53,745 bases of DNA, from contig CANQHE010000004.1 of assembly GCA_947623735.1 (NCBI GenBank), forward strand, positions 1 to 53,745, given 5' to 3'. The notes beneath the pieces were generated by a model, which worked only from the letters and a program-made list of their open reading frames with translations, had not been told where the DNA came from and made no database searches. Positions 45,415 to 53,745 of this stretch are shown piece after piece. Source of the stretch: an uncultured Bacilli bacterium. GTDB taxonomy: Bacteria > Bacillota_I > Bacilli_A > RF39 > UBA660. The translations under genes and the position numbers were made by a program. Within the stretch, counting starts at the first letter, position 1; each line of letters begins with the position of its first letter.

Positions 45415-45940
45415 ACTTCTATTATTATTTAGTGGATTATTTTTAATAGTTATAACCTTTAGTTTTGAGACTAAAAAAGTAGTCGCGGATATTATTTATG
45501 AAAAAAAGTTAGAAGAAAAAGAAGAAGTTTTAGATTATTTTGCAATAATTGAAATACCAAAAATTAATTTAAAACGAGAACTTTTTAATATTGGTGATGA
45601 TAACAATCAAGTAGATAAAAATATATTAGTACAAGAGGATAGTACATTTCCCGATGAAGATAAAAGTAATATAATTTTAGCCGCACATTCAGGAGGAGCA
45701 AGTAATGCTTATTTTAAAGATTTAGATAAGTTAGATATTTTAGATGATGTTTATATTTATTATAAAGGATATAAATATATTTATCAAATAAATTATTTTG
45801 AAGAACAAAAAAAGACCGGTTATTTAAATATTAGAAATGATTCTCTAAAAATGATTAGTCTTATTACATGTAAAAATAATACGAATGATAAACAGATTAT
45901 TTATTATGGAATTTTAAAAAATAAAGAGAAAATTAGCTAA
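45398..45940 (+). CDS. Sortase with altered catalytic arginine region
   Basis: The 180-residue transpeptidase has an N-terminal membrane anchor (about 6-22), the catalytic His97 in A-A-H-S-G-G and Cys158 in L-I-T-C-K-N-N. The region after Cys, where sortases have an essential Arg (TC...R-x-V), reads N-D-K-Q-I-I-Y-Y-G with Lys165 and Gln166 and no Arg. It overlaps the adhesin gene by 17 bases, so the adhesin is its likely substrate. Activity is uncertain given the missing Arg. Confidence 0.82.
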   Translation: MKRIIKLLLLFSGLFLIVITFSFETKKVVADIIYEKKLEEKEEVLDYFAIIEIPKINLKRELFNIGDDNNQVDKNILVQEDSTFPDEDKSNIILAAHSGGASNAYFKDLDKLDILDDVYIYYKGYKYIYQINYFEEQKKTGYLNIRNDSLKMISLITCKNNTNDKQIIYYGILKNKEKIS

Positions 45941-45947
45941 AATTTAG

Positions 45948-45985
45948 AAAAAAAGTGAATTTTTTGAAAAAAATTTGCTTTTTTT
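45948..45985 (+). terminator. AT-only nested hairpin with T-run after the sortase gene
   Basis: AAAAAAAG pairs with CTTTTTTT, enclosing AATTTTTT/AAAAAATT. The T-run is part of the outer stem. It probably terminates the adhesin-sortase operon. Confidence 0.55.
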
Positions 45986-46047
45986 GAAGGAAATCGGGGG
46001 TTGGGCGGTAATAAATATAATTAGAGGCAAAAAAAGAGGTGAGGTAA

Positions 46048-47793
46048 GTGCAAGATAAAGAAATTGAGGAAATACGCTTAAAAGCCAATATAGTTGATGT
46101 TATTTCAAGTTATTTACCACTTACTCAAAAAGGAAAGAATTATTTTGGGGTTTGTCCTTTTCATGAAGACCATTCACCTAGTATGTCGGTAAGTGAAGAA
46201 AAGCAAATATATAAATGTTTTTCTTGTGGCGCCGCGGGGAATGTATTTACTTTTGTAAAAGAAAAGGAAAATGTAAGTTTTTTAGAAGCCGTTAAAATAG
46301 TCGCTGAGAAATGTGGTTTAAATTTTAAAGGTAATATTAGTATTACTAATAAGAAGAAAACTAATAGTGAAGAATATGAAATAATGAATTTGGCGTTAAA
46401 ATATTATCAAAATAATTTAAATACTTTAGAGGGAAATAAAGCTAAAGAATATTTAAAAGCAAGAAAACTTAAAGAAGATGTAATTAAAGATTTTTCTTTA
46501 GGTTTAGCACTTAATGCTGATTATTCTTTAAATAAACTTTTAATTGAAAAAAATTATAAAGTTGATACTTTAGTAAATCTTGGATTAGTAAATAGAAATG
46601 GACCTTATTTAAATGATGTATTTAATAAACGCATAATATTTCCAATTCACGATTTAGAGGGTAATCCCGTAGGTTTTACCGGAAGAATATATGAAGATAG
46701 TGACCAAGCAAAATATATTAATTCAAAAGAAAGTACGATTTTTAAGAAAGGACAAATCCTTTTTAATTACCATCGGGCTTTAAGTGAGATTAAAAAACAA
46801 AAAGAAATCGTAATTGTGGAAGGAAATATGGATGCGATTAGATTATATTCCGAAGGTGTTAAAAATGTGGTTGCCTTAATGGGAACAAGTATGACCAAAG
46901 AACAAATAAATGTTATTAAAAACTTAAAAGCAAAAGTTATATTAATGCTCGATAATGATAATGCCGGAGAAATAGCGACTTTTCAAAATGGTAATAGTTT
47001 AGAAAAAGCGGGTATTACCCCATTTATAGTGCGATTATCAGGAGAAAAAGACCCCGATGAATATATCATTAAGAATGGGATAGAAGCAATAATTAATAAT
47101 ATTAAAAAACCAATTAGTTTTCTAGATTTTAAATTTAAATATTTTAAAAATAATAAAGATTTATCAAAAACTGAAGATTTAGTTAGTTATATTAAAGAGA
47201 TGGTCGGTAGTTTAAGGGATGTTAATGATGAATTAACAAGAAGTTTAACCGTTAAAAAAATAAGTGAAGAATATAATGTACCGATTGATTTAATTAATAA
47301 TGAATTAGATAAAATAACTATAAAAAAAGATGTAACTATTAAAAGAGAAGAGAAAAAAGAGAAGAAAAATATTTCTAAATATGAAGTTGCTTGTCAAAAT
47401 ATATTATATTTTATGATGAATGATAAAGTATATATTGAAAGATTTAAAAAAGATTTAGGGTATTTAAGTATTAAAAAATATCGAAGTATAGCAAATGAAA
47501 TAATATATTATTTAGAAAGTAATGGAAATATTAATTTAGCAGATTTTATTAGTTTTTCCGAAACAAAAGATTACATATATGATGATGTTATGGATATTAT
47601 AAAGAGTGTAAGAGAAGAAGAACTTGACATGAACGCTTTTTTAGAGTATATTAAAGCCGCGGAAAGCGAAAGGGTTAAAGAAGAGATAAAAGAAATTAAA
47701 TTACAGATAGCAACAATGATGGATGAAAGTAAAAAAATGGAATTAGGGAAAAAATTAATTGAATTAAAAAAAGGATGTGTAGGAAATGAATAA
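46048..47793 (+). CDS. dnaG: DNA primase DnaG
   Basis: The 581-residue primase has the zinc finger [10 protein letters not shown] and C-F-S-C-G-A-A-G, and the TOPRIM motifs V-E-G-N-M-D and [10 protein letters not shown]-terminal helicase-binding domain follows. GTG start behind GAGGTGAGG. It overlaps rpoD by eight bases, the classic dnaG-rpoD operon. Its upstream gap holds TATAAT (46016-46021) after an unusual GGGGGTTGGGCGG stretch. Confidence 0.95.
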   Translation: MQDKEIEEIRLKANIVDVISSYLPLTQKGKNYFGVCPFHEDHSPSMSVSEEKQIYKCFSCGAAGNVFTFVKEKENVSFLEAVKIVAEKCGLNFKGNISITNKKKTNSEEYEIMNLALKYYQNNLNTLEGNKAKEYLKARKLKEDVIKDFSLGLALNADYSLNKLLIEKNYKVDTLVNLGLVNRNGPYLNDVFNKRIIFPIHDLEGNPVGFTGRIYEDSDQAKYINSKESTIFKKGQILFNYHRALSEIKKQKEIVIVEGNMDAIRLYSEGVKNVVALMGTSMTKEQINVIKNLKAKVILMLDNDNAGEIATFQNGNSLEKAGITPFIVRLSGEKDPDEYIIKNGIEAIINNIKKPISFLDFKFKYFKNNKDLSKTEDLVSYIKEMVGSLRDVNDELTRSLTVKKISEEYNVPIDLINNELDKITIKKDVTIKREEKKEKKNISKYEVACQNILYFMMNDKVYIERFKKDLGYLSIKKYRSIANEIIYYLESNGNINLADFISFSETKDYIYDDVMDIIKSVREEELDMNAFLEYIKAAESERVKEEIKEIKLQIATMMDESKKMELGKKLIELKKGCVGNE

Positions 47794-48916
47794 AGAAAAT
47801 GAGACTGTAGCAAAAATTGAAGAAATTAAATCATTAGAAGAAAGAATAAGTGATTTATTAAAAATTGGGAAAGAAAAGAAGTATATTACTTTTGAACAAC
47901 TAGCGGATGCTTTAAAAGGACTTGAAATTGATAATGATTCTTTAGATGATATTTATAATATTTTAATGGAAAATGAAATTCAAGTTATCGCGGATGATGA
48001 AGAAGCAAGTGGGGAAGATGGAGTACCTAAAATACTTGAGGAAGAACCAATCATTTTAGATGATGCGGAACTTACCAAAGATATTAATATTAATGACCCG
48101 GTTAGAATGTATTTAAAAGAAATCGGAAGAATTAGTTTACTTTCACCCGAAGAAGAATTAGAACTTAGTGAGAGAGTAGCAAATGGGGATGAAAGCTCTA
48201 AAAATAAACTTGCCGAATCTAATTTACGTTTAGTAGTTAGTATAGCAAAAAGATATGTCGGAAGAGGATTATTATTTCTCGATTTAATTCAAGAAGGAAA
48301 TATTGGTCTTATGAAAGCCGTAGATAAATTTGATAGTGATAAGGGTTATAAATTTTCAACTTATGCGACATGGTGGATTAGACAAGCAATTACAAGAGCT
48401 CTTGCCGATCAAGCAAGAACAATAAGAGTACCAGTACATATGGTAGAAACGATTAATAAAATGAGTCGGATTCAAAGGCAACTTACTTTGGAACTTAATA
48501 GAGAACCAACCGAAGAAGAACTTGCCAAAAAAATGGGTATTAGTTTGGATAAAGTAAGAGAAGTTATTAAAATAAGTCAAGAACCAGTATCATTAGAAAC
48601 ACCAATTGGGGAAGAAGATGATTCCCATTTAGGAGATTTCATTAAAGATGAATCAAGTATGTCACCAGAAGAATATGCAACAAATGAAATATTAAAAGAA
48701 GAAATTAAGAGTGTTTTAATGACTTTACAAGTAAGAGAACAAGAAGTATTAGAATTACGTTTTGGACTGGTAGATGGAACTTGTCATACTTTGGAAGAAG
48801 TAGGAAAGAAATTTAATGTTACAAGAGAGAGAATTAGACAAATAGAAGCTAAAGCATTAAGAAAATTAAGACATCCTTCAAGAGCGAAGAAGTTAAAGGA
48901 CTTTTTATCTGATTAA
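47786..48916 (+). CDS. rpoD: RNA polymerase primary sigma factor RpoD/SigA
   Basis: The 376-residue sigma-70 has region 1.2 [11 protein letters not shown], region 2 ([27 protein letters not shown]) and region 3. Region 4 ends [17 protein letters not shown]. It directs the TTGACA/TATAAT promoters seen throughout the window. Its TAA overlaps the trmK ATG by one base. Confidence 0.97.
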   Translation: MNKENETVAKIEEIKSLEERISDLLKIGKEKKYITFEQLADALKGLEIDNDSLDDIYNILMENEIQVIADDEEASGEDGVPKILEEEPIILDDAELTKDININDPVRMYLKEIGRISLLSPEEELELSERVANGDESSKNKLAESNLRLVVSIAKRYVGRGLLFLDLIQEGNIGLMKAVDKFDSDKGYKFSTYATWWIRQAITRALADQARTIRVPVHMVETINKMSRIQRQLTLELNREPTEEELAKKMGISLDKVREVIKISQEPVSLETPIGEEDDSHLGDFIKDESSMSPEEYATNEILKEEIKSVLMTLQVREQEVLELRFGLVDGTCHTLEEVGKKFNVTRERIRQIEAKALRKLRHPSRAKKLKDFLSD

Positions 48917-49563
48917 TGATAAATGATAAATTAAAAGCAATTGCGAAATTAATAAATAAAGATGATATAGTAATAGATATAGCTTGTGATCATGCTTATT
49001 TAGCTATTTATTTAAAAAAAAATAACTTATGTAAAGAAGTTTATGCATCAGATATAAGTATAAATGCTTTAGAGGGAGCCAAAAAAAATATAAATAAAGC
49101 TAATCTTAATATTACAACTTATGTGGCTGATGGTTTTAGAGGGATAGATAATAAAAATATTAATACTGCTGTAATATCAGGGGTTGGAGGGACAACAATT
49201 TTAAATATTGTTAAAAATGCTCCTGAATATATAAATAAATTTATTATTAGTAGTAATAATAATTATGATATTTTAAGAAGAGAAATGGCTGATTTAGGTT
49301 ATTATAATGAAATAGAAATAGTAATAGAAGAAAATAATAAATATTATCCTATTATGCGATTTATTAGAAGTAAAAGGAAAGATAATGATTTTTTATTAAA
49401 GTATGGGAAAAGTAATAATATAAAATATTATCAATATTTAGTTAAAAAAGAACAAGAAATATTAAATAAAATTCCTAGTTCTAATAAAGAAGATATTATA
49501 AAACATAAAACAGAAATAAAAAATTTAGAAAAGATTATTAAAGAAAGAAACGAGGACTATTAA
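48916..49563 (+). CDS. trmK: tRNA (adenine22-N1)-methyltransferase TrmK
   Basis: The 215-residue SAM-dependent enzyme has V-I-D-I-A-C-D-H-A-Y-L-A-I-Y-L (SAM motif), A-S-D-I-S-I-N-A-L and I-S-G-V-G-G-T-T-I. Position directly after rpoD is as in Bacillus. The expected next gene, a Nif3-like protein, is absent; instead a convergent gene overlaps its end by 26 bases. Confidence 0.9.
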   Translation: MINDKLKAIAKLINKDDIVIDIACDHAYLAIYLKKNNLCKEVYASDISINALEGAKKNINKANLNITTYVADGFRGIDNKNINTAVISGVGGTTILNIVKNAPEYINKFIISSNNNYDILRREMADLGYYNEIEIVIEENNKYYPIMRFIRSKRKDNDFLLKYGKSNNIKYYQYLVKKEQEILNKIPSSNKEDIIKHKTEIKNLEKIIKERNEDY

Positions 49564-49813
49564 CCTTATAGTTAGGGGAAGTTAGACTCGTTTTTTTAGT
49601 TTTAGCTAAATTATTGGAAGAAAAGTTATTTTTAGGAGGTTTAGAATTAGTATTCATATCTTTTAGGACGGACATAATAGTACGAGCATTTTTAAGCATA
49701 GGTTTTGCTTCTTTATAAAGAGGGATTATTTCTTTTGCGATACCTAAAGTTTTAGAAAGACCACCAATAACTTTAGTTAGAGTAAGACCATTATTTAGGG
49801 GAGTGCCAAACAT
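49538..49813 (-). CDS. YqfQ/VrrA-like small protein (tentative)
   Basis: The 91-residue protein has a helical core S-K-T-L-G-I-A-K-E-I-I-P-L-Y-K-E-A-K-P-M-L-K-N and a basic, Ser/Asn-rich tail. The core resembles the YqfQ (VrrA) family, whose gene is close to sigA and trmK in Bacillus; this context supports the call. AGGTGAT precedes the ATG. Its end overlaps trmK on the other strand. No membrane segment. Confidence 0.5.
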   Translation of the reverse strand: MFGTPLNNGLTLTKVIGGLSKTLGIAKEIIPLYKEAKPMLKNARTIMSVLKDMNTNSKPPKNNFSSNNLAKTKKTSLTSPNYKVNSPRFFL

Positions 49814-49899
49814 AGAATATCACCTAATATATTATATGATTAAAAATGGAAGGAAGTGCTTTTTTTGAAAAATAATGACGCAAAATAGAACAATATATC

Positions 49900-49928
49900 T
49901 TGATATTTTATTAATTATATTGTATATT
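49900..49928 (+). promoter_or_regulatory. Promoter of surface genes D-E
   Basis: TTGATA and TATATT are 17 bases apart, with the same geometry and similar spacer as the gene A promoter. A leader element TTTTGACAACATTTGTCGAA (49971-49990), shared with gene A, lies about 43 bases past the -10 box. Confidence 0.65.
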
Positions 49929-50045
49929 TAATATAGCATATAAATAATACATAATGTAATGCTAAAAAAGTTTTGACAACATTTGTCGAACGTAATGAAA
50001 TATTTTAGAGGAAGTATTAAAATATTAAAATGAAGGTGGAAGAGG

Positions 50046-52025
50046 ATGAAAAAAAGATATGTTGTAATATTGGTGATATTGGGAATATTGATAATTGCGG
50101 GTATAAGTTTTGCGTATTTTACAGCAACATCTAAAATAAATGCTGATACAACAGGAGTAACAGTGCAAACAGCAACAATTGAAAATGTGGGATTAGTAGT
50201 AGAGGGAACTTTAACTTTTAATGATGAAGGTATTTTGCCGGGACATAAAAATGTATCAGCAATAAAAGTAACCGCAACAGCTGAAAATCAAATAATTGAA
50301 TATAATCTTATTTGGCAAGGTAAAAATACTTTGCAAACAGGATTAAAGTATTATGTTTACCGAAGTAAAACACCGATTGATCCAACTCCAGAGATTGATT
50401 GCACTAAAACCCAATCAGGAAATGCTAATTATCGAAAACATTTTGAAGTTTGTAAAGAAAATAATTTTGAAGATTTAGGAGAAGTAGTAGCAACGGGTAA
50501 TATTGATGTAGGAGATGAAGTTAAAGCAACACTTTTAACTAATGAAGTAATAAAAGGAACTAAAGATGGTAATCCAATATATTATTATGTTGTTTTAGAG
50601 TTTGTTAATCAAAATTCAGATCAAAATATTGATATTAATGGCGAGTTTGATGGAATTGTTACTGTAGAGGAAGCTGAGAATTCTCTTGCCGATATAACTA
50701 TTCGAAAGATATATTTAATAAATGAAGAAGGAGAAAAAAGTGAAACAACAAGTGTACCTAAAGAAGGATATACACTTGATAAAGATCAAAGTTCATGTGA
50801 AGGAGGAGCAACTTTAGATTGGAATAATGGTACTAATTCTTTAATGGTTCATGCAACTCAGAGTGGAACTAAATGTGATATTTCTTTTAAAGCATATAAT
50901 CCATATGAAGCAAGAGATAAAATACTTGCTGGTATAGATAAAGATAGTATAACTGAAGGAACGTTTACTGGAACAAGCTGTTCTGATGGATGTAGTTTAA
51001 AGGAAAATGGTATATATAAGACTCAAGATGATTTTGGAGATAGTTATGTGTATCGAGGTACAGTTGATAATAACTGGGTAGTATTTGGCCAAGAGAAAAA
51101 TAGTAATAAATATATCTGGTGGCGAATAATCCGCATTAATGGAAATGGAACAATAAGACTCATCTATGCTGGTACTAGTAGTGATAAAAAAACTGCTCCA
51201 AATCCGCAAGGAGTAGATACAATGATAACGCCAAAGCAAACTATTAGTAGTTCATACCCTCGCGCTGTGTATTTTAATCAAACAGCAAATGATAATACAT
51301 ATGTAGGTTATAGGACAGGTGGGACAGGTAAGAACAATTTTAATGAAACACATACAAATGCAAGTAATAGTACAGTATTAGATGAAATAGTAAATTGGTA
51401 TACAAATAATACAAACTTAGGAACATTAGCAGCAGATTACATAGATGTAGATACAGGATTCTGTGGAGATAGACAAGTAGATAAAACTGTGCTTACAAGT
51501 TATCAAGGTGAAGGCTATGGAACTAGTCAAACAGGATATGCCCCATGGGGAAGATTGTATAATAATAATTGGAAGAAAACCCAAACACCAACGTTAAAAT
51601 GTGGATATAAGTCAGATGGATCAACAGATAAAACAGCACAAGAAAGAGATTTGTATACAGGTCCAAGCGCAAATGTAAATGGAACAAAAGGAAGCAATGG
51701 AACAATAGTAAAAGGAAATAATAAGTTACCAGTGCCCGTCGGCTTAATAACAAGTGATGAAGTAGTATTTGCAGGAGGATTTGGAGGCCAAACGAACAAT
51801 GGTTATTGGTTATATACAAACCAATACTATTGGACAATGTCTCCGAATCACTATGACGGCAGCGGTGCTTCCGTGTTCATTGTGCATACTAATGGCAACC
51901 TCAGCAACTACAACGTGAGCTACAATGCTTATGGTGTGCGCCCAGTAATAAACCTAGATGGCGGTTTAAAATTATCTGGCAGTGGTGGTGCTACTGATCC
52001 ATATACAGTGGAAGGGGTTGAATAA
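50046..52025 (+). CDS. Surface gene D: hypervariable lectin-like protein, DGR target
   Basis: The 659-residue protein starts with a hydrophobic segment ending I-S-F-A-Y-F-T-A, the TasA/SipW-type start. A TasA/camelysin-like beta domain (about 30-225), a Cys-containing beta module (about 228-295; S-S-C-E-G-G ... T-K-C-D-I-S-F) and the shared lectin-like domain follow. The variable island is residues 601-633. A GAAGGTGG site precedes the ATG. From the Y-R-G-T-V segment to YWTMSP it is nearly identical to gene A, with 314 identical bases (51345-51658). One base separates its stop from gene E, so the two form an operon. Confidence 0.75.
   Translation: MKKRYVVILVILGILIIAGISFAYFTATSKINADTTGVTVQTATIENVGLVVEGTLTFNDEGILPGHKNVSAIKVTATAENQIIEYNLIWQGKNTLQTGLKYYVYRSKTPIDPTPEIDCTKTQSGNANYRKHFEVCKENNFEDLGEVVATGNIDVGDEVKATLLTNEVIKGTKDGNPIYYYVVLEFVNQNSDQNIDINGEFDGIVTVEEAENSLADITIRKIYLINEEGEKSETTSVPKEGYTLDKDQSSCEGGATLDWNNGTNSLMVHATQSGTKCDISFKAYNPYEARDKILAGIDKDSITEGTFTGTSCSDGCSLKENGIYKTQDDFGDSYVYRGTVDNNWVVFGQEKNSNKYIWWRIIRINGNGTIRLIYAGTSSDKKTAPNPQGVDTMITPKQTISSSYPRAVYFNQTANDNTYVGYRTGGTGKNNFNETHTNASNSTVLDEIVNWYTNNTNLGTLAADYIDVDTGFCGDRQVDKTVLTSYQGEGYGTSQTGYAPWGRLYNNNWKKTQTPTLKCGYKSDGSTDKTAQERDLYTGPSANVNGTKGSNGTIVKGNNKLPVPVGLITSDEVVFAGGFGGQTNNGYWLYTNQYYWTMSPNHYDGSGASVFIVHTNGNLSNYNVSYNAYGVRPVINLDGGLKLSGSGGATDPYTVEGVE
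51846..51944 (+). other. DGR variable region of gene D
   Basis: The island follows YWTMSP, has nine codons before GTG-TTC and ends GGTGTGCGCCCA. Four codons are still AAC or AAT where A, B or E have changed ones, making D useful for inferring the template. The flanking coding sequence is nearly the same as gene A, yet the island differs at most NNC/NNT codons. Confidence 0.75.
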
Positions 52026-52026
52026 T

Positions 52027-53523
52027 ATGAAAAGAAAAATAATAATATCTTTAATGTTTATTTTATTAATAAGTGTAGGTATTATTTATAAAATAAATAC
52101 TTCTTCTACTGATAAAATATATTTAAATGAAGATAATATAACTAATATAAAACAACAAGTTGGAATATATGTTGAAAATGAAAATGGAACATATAAGAAA
52201 ACTAATAATATTCCTTCACAAGAAGATGGCTATGTACTTGATACTGAAAATAGTATGTGTGAAGGAAATACCACTATAGGGTGGGATAATAATTCATGGA
52301 GTGCTGTTATAAATAATATTGAAAAAGAAAATTTAAAATGTTATTTATATTTTAGATATAAAACTGCAGCAGATAGTGCAAAAGAAAAATCGCTAGGAAC
52401 TGTTGACAGCTTTACAGGAACATCATGTGATAGTGGATGTGATTTAACTGAAAATGGAATATATGAAGCAGAAGATGATTTTGGTACAAGTTATTATTAT
52501 CGAGGAACAGTAAGTAATAACTGGTTAGTGTTTGGAAAAGAAGGCAGTAATTACATATGGTGGAGAATTATAAGAATCAATGGTAATGGAAGTATAAGAA
52601 TAATGTATGCTGGAACAAGTAATAGCAAGACATCTGCTCCATCAACAACAGGCGATGAAACAATGATCAATCCAAAACAAAGTACTGGAAATAGTACATA
52701 TCCAAGAGCGGTATATTTTAATCAAACATATAATGATAATAAATATGTAGGATATATGTATCCAGGGCAAAAAGGAAGTGCAAGTACAGATTTTGATGGA
52801 GCTCATAAAGTAGATAGTAGTAGCACAGAGAGTGACGCTTTAACGCAAATCAAACAATGGTACAATAGTGATACAAACTTAGGAACATTAGCAGCTCAAT
52901 ATATAGATGTAGATACAGGATTCTGTAGTGATAGTAGTTTAGCGCAAGGAAATCATAGTCCTTATACTGGAAATGGTTATGGAACAAGTCAATCAGGGTA
53001 TGCGGGATTAGATAGAGTATGGCAACAAAATAGCACAAGTACAAATACATCAGAACAAAAGCCGACATTAAAATGTGGATATGATGTTATAGGCAAACAA
53101 TTAAATAAAGAAGCTCAAAAAAGAGATTTGTATACCGGTCCGGGTGCAACAAGCGGAGGAACGAAAGGATTAAGCGGAAATGTCGAAGGAAATAATGCTT
53201 TACCAGTACCGGTTGGTTTAATTACAATGGATGAAGTAATCTATGCTGGAGGTTTTTATGGAAAAGCCAATGCAAACTATTGGTTAAAAACCGATAAATA
53301 TTATTGGACAATGTCTCCGTATAACTATTATTATAGTAGTTCTTCAAGCCAGTATGCTCGCGTGTTCTCTGTGCGAAATGATGGCTACCTCGGCTACGAC
53401 GGCGTGGGCAACACTATCAATGGTGTGCGCCCAGTAATAAATCTGAAAGCTGGTACAAATATAACTACTCAAAGTGATGGAGGAGAAGGTTCGAGAACTA
53501 ATCCATACGTAGTCGGAACGTAG
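52027..53523 (+). CDS. Surface gene E: hypervariable lectin-like protein, DGR target
   Basis: The 498-residue protein has a membrane anchor (about 5-22) and a Cys-containing beta module (about 38-110). The shared lectin-like domain shows Y-Y-Y-R-G-T-V-S-N-N-W, I-W-W-R-I-I-R-I-N-G-N-G-S-I-R-I-M-Y-A-G, YWTMSP and GVRPVINL. The variable island is residues 432-469. GGAAGGGG in the end of gene D serves its ATG at 52027. The 3' end carries the hairpin and repeat also found after gene A. Nearest to the right edge, it is the best candidate for the cassette-adjacent target. Confidence 0.75.
   Translation: MKRKIIISLMFILLISVGIIYKINTSSTDKIYLNEDNITNIKQQVGIYVENENGTYKKTNNIPSQEDGYVLDTENSMCEGNTTIGWDNNSWSAVINNIEKENLKCYLYFRYKTAADSAKEKSLGTVDSFTGTSCDSGCDLTENGIYEAEDDFGTSYYYRGTVSNNWLVFGKEGSNYIWWRIIRINGNGSIRIMYAGTSNSKTSAPSTTGDETMINPKQSTGNSTYPRAVYFNQTYNDNKYVGYMYPGQKGSASTDFDGAHKVDSSSTESDALTQIKQWYNSDTNLGTLAAQYIDVDTGFCSDSSLAQGNHSPYTGNGYGTSQSGYAGLDRVWQQNSTSTNTSEQKPTLKCGYDVIGKQLNKEAQKRDLYTGPGATSGGTKGLSGNVEGNNALPVPVGLITMDEVIYAGGFYGKANANYWLKTDKYYWTMSPYNYYYSSSSSQYARVFSVRNDGYLGYDGVGNTINGVRPVINLKAGTNITTQSDGGEGSRTNPYVVGT
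53320..53433 (+). other. DGR variable region of gene E
   Basis: The island has 14 codons between YWTMSP and GTG-TTC, like gene B, then the same adenine-free anchor codons as A, B and D, and ends GGTGTGCGCCCA. After it, 38 bases from GGTGTG onward are identical to gene A. One codon is CGA where the others have AAT or CAT, which is compatible with an AAA/AAT template codon. Confidence 0.75.
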
Positions 53524-53531
53524 GCTACGTA
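53506..53531 (+). other. Hairpin at the 3' end of gene E (DGR target-site type)
   Basis: TACGTAGTC pairs with GGCTACGTA (one G-T pair) around an 8-base loop, spanning the stop codon. Stem position, length and the loop end AACGTA are conserved with gene A. Confidence 0.55.
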
Positions 53532-53627
53532 TGGAAGTAGAAATACTTCAAGGAGTGTAGAGTGGTGGTTCAAAATGGTTAGTTCTTTTTGCTTACAACG
53601 TTTGCAAAAAGTTACTTCTGGTAAAAT
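53525..53627 (+). repeat. Structured 103-base repeat, copy 2
   Basis: This copy matches 2936-3038 with three substitutions. It keeps the GAAGTA-GAAA-TACTTC hairpin (53534-53549) and the CTTTTTGC/GCAAAAAG stem. The remaining bases to 53718 hold no recognised gene; ATAGCC (53676-53681) and GGCTAT (53713-53718) could pair. Confidence 0.6.
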
Positions 53628-53718
53628 ACTTACCTACGGACAGTTTTGAATAAAACCAGTGTTTATGAGGGATAAATAGCCATATTTTTCGCCCAATTAT
53701 TAGTTATAATAAGGCTAT

Positions 53719-53745
53719 ATGTATAATAAGAAGTTTTTAATTGAG
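53719..53745 (+). CDS. Start of an ORF cut by the right edge
   Basis: ATG is followed by eight sense codons (Y-N-K-K-F-L-I-E), with AAGG four bases upstream. Position after a DGR target and its structured flank is where an accessory protein or reverse transcriptase gene would be expected. Nine residues cannot identify it. Confidence 0.35.

Noticed and set aside
45995-46008. G-quadruplex upstream of dnaG
   Set aside because: GGGGGTTGGGCGG has only two G-runs of three or more, so a stable four-run structure is not supported.
1462-53523. Ordinary paralogue divergence as explanation of the islands
   Set aside because: Normal divergence in this AT-rich genome would give mostly synonymous third-base changes and AT-rich codons. 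The islands show the opposite: conserved third bases, changed first and second bases, and high GC.
1-53745. A template repeat or reverse transcriptase inside the window
   Set aside because: No second, adenine-rich copy of the islands was seen outside the five coding copies, and no open frame has reverse-transcriptase motifs. I therefore place the machinery outside the window rather than claim it here.
1-53745. Mycoplasma-type genetic code (TGA = Trp)
   Set aside because: TGA ends several intact genes (uvrC, the HIT gene, the nucleotidase gene), and tryptophans are encoded by TGG.

Overview
The window is a low-GC (clearly under one third GC by eye), densely packed chromosomal segment from a Gram-positive-type bacterium of the Bacillota. 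It uses the standard bacterial code: TGA acts as a stop (for example in uvrC and the HIT gene). The markers are hrcA-grpE-dnaK-dnaJ with a CIRCE operator, sigA-trmK, recD2, cotE, LPxTG-like adhesin plus sortase, and strong GGAGG/GGTG ribosome sites. The very AT-rich codon use and compact layout suggest an uncultured gut Bacilli lineage (RF39/Erysipelotrichales-like). That placement is inference.

Layout. 0.1-4.2 kb: NodB deacetylase, hypervariable surface gene A, and two unknown genes. 4.3-10.7 kb: CIRCE-controlled heat-shock operon with pepF inserted before dnaJ. 10.8-16.9 kb: a non-variable paralogue of the surface family, mtaB, recD2 and small or unknown genes. 16.9-18.9 kb: RHH regulator divergent from surface gene B. 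18.9-26.8 kb: HIT, cotE, rpsP-khpA, cdsA-rseP, zinc-ribbon protein, Cna-B-like surface protein, hemolysin III. 26.8-35.6 kb: tRNA-Arg, hisS, ruvA-nucleotidase-ruvB, folD-glyA-tmk-queA. 35.7-39.5 kb: SDR enzyme, and an XRE regulator divergent from surface gene C. 39.4-49.8 kb: yigZ-like, uvrC, rnfC-rnfD pair, adhesin-sortase operon, dnaG-rpoD-trmK. 49.8-53.7 kb: tandem surface genes D and E, then a structured repeat and the first codons of a further ORF cut by the window edge.

The main discovery is a dispersed family of five targets (A-E) that carry the signature of a diversity-generating retroelement (DGR). Each is a membrane-anchored protein whose C-terminal lectin-like domain contains a short GC-rich island between the motif YWTMSP and the motif RPVIN. 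In A, B, D and E the codons that stay constant inside the island (GTG, TTC, GGC, CTC, GGT, CGC) contain no adenine. The variable codons mostly keep their third base (C or T) while the first two bases change freely. This is what adenine-specific mutagenic homing from a template rich in AAC/AAT codons would leave. A and E also share a terminal hairpin and a ~103-base structured 3' flank. No reverse transcriptase or template repeat is visible here, so they would have to lie outside, possibly just past the right edge. Different targets have different control regions: an RHH regulator with direct repeats (B), an XRE regulator with palindromic operators (C), and a shared promoter/leader (A and D). 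This suggests a hypervariable surface repertoire whose members are separately regulated.
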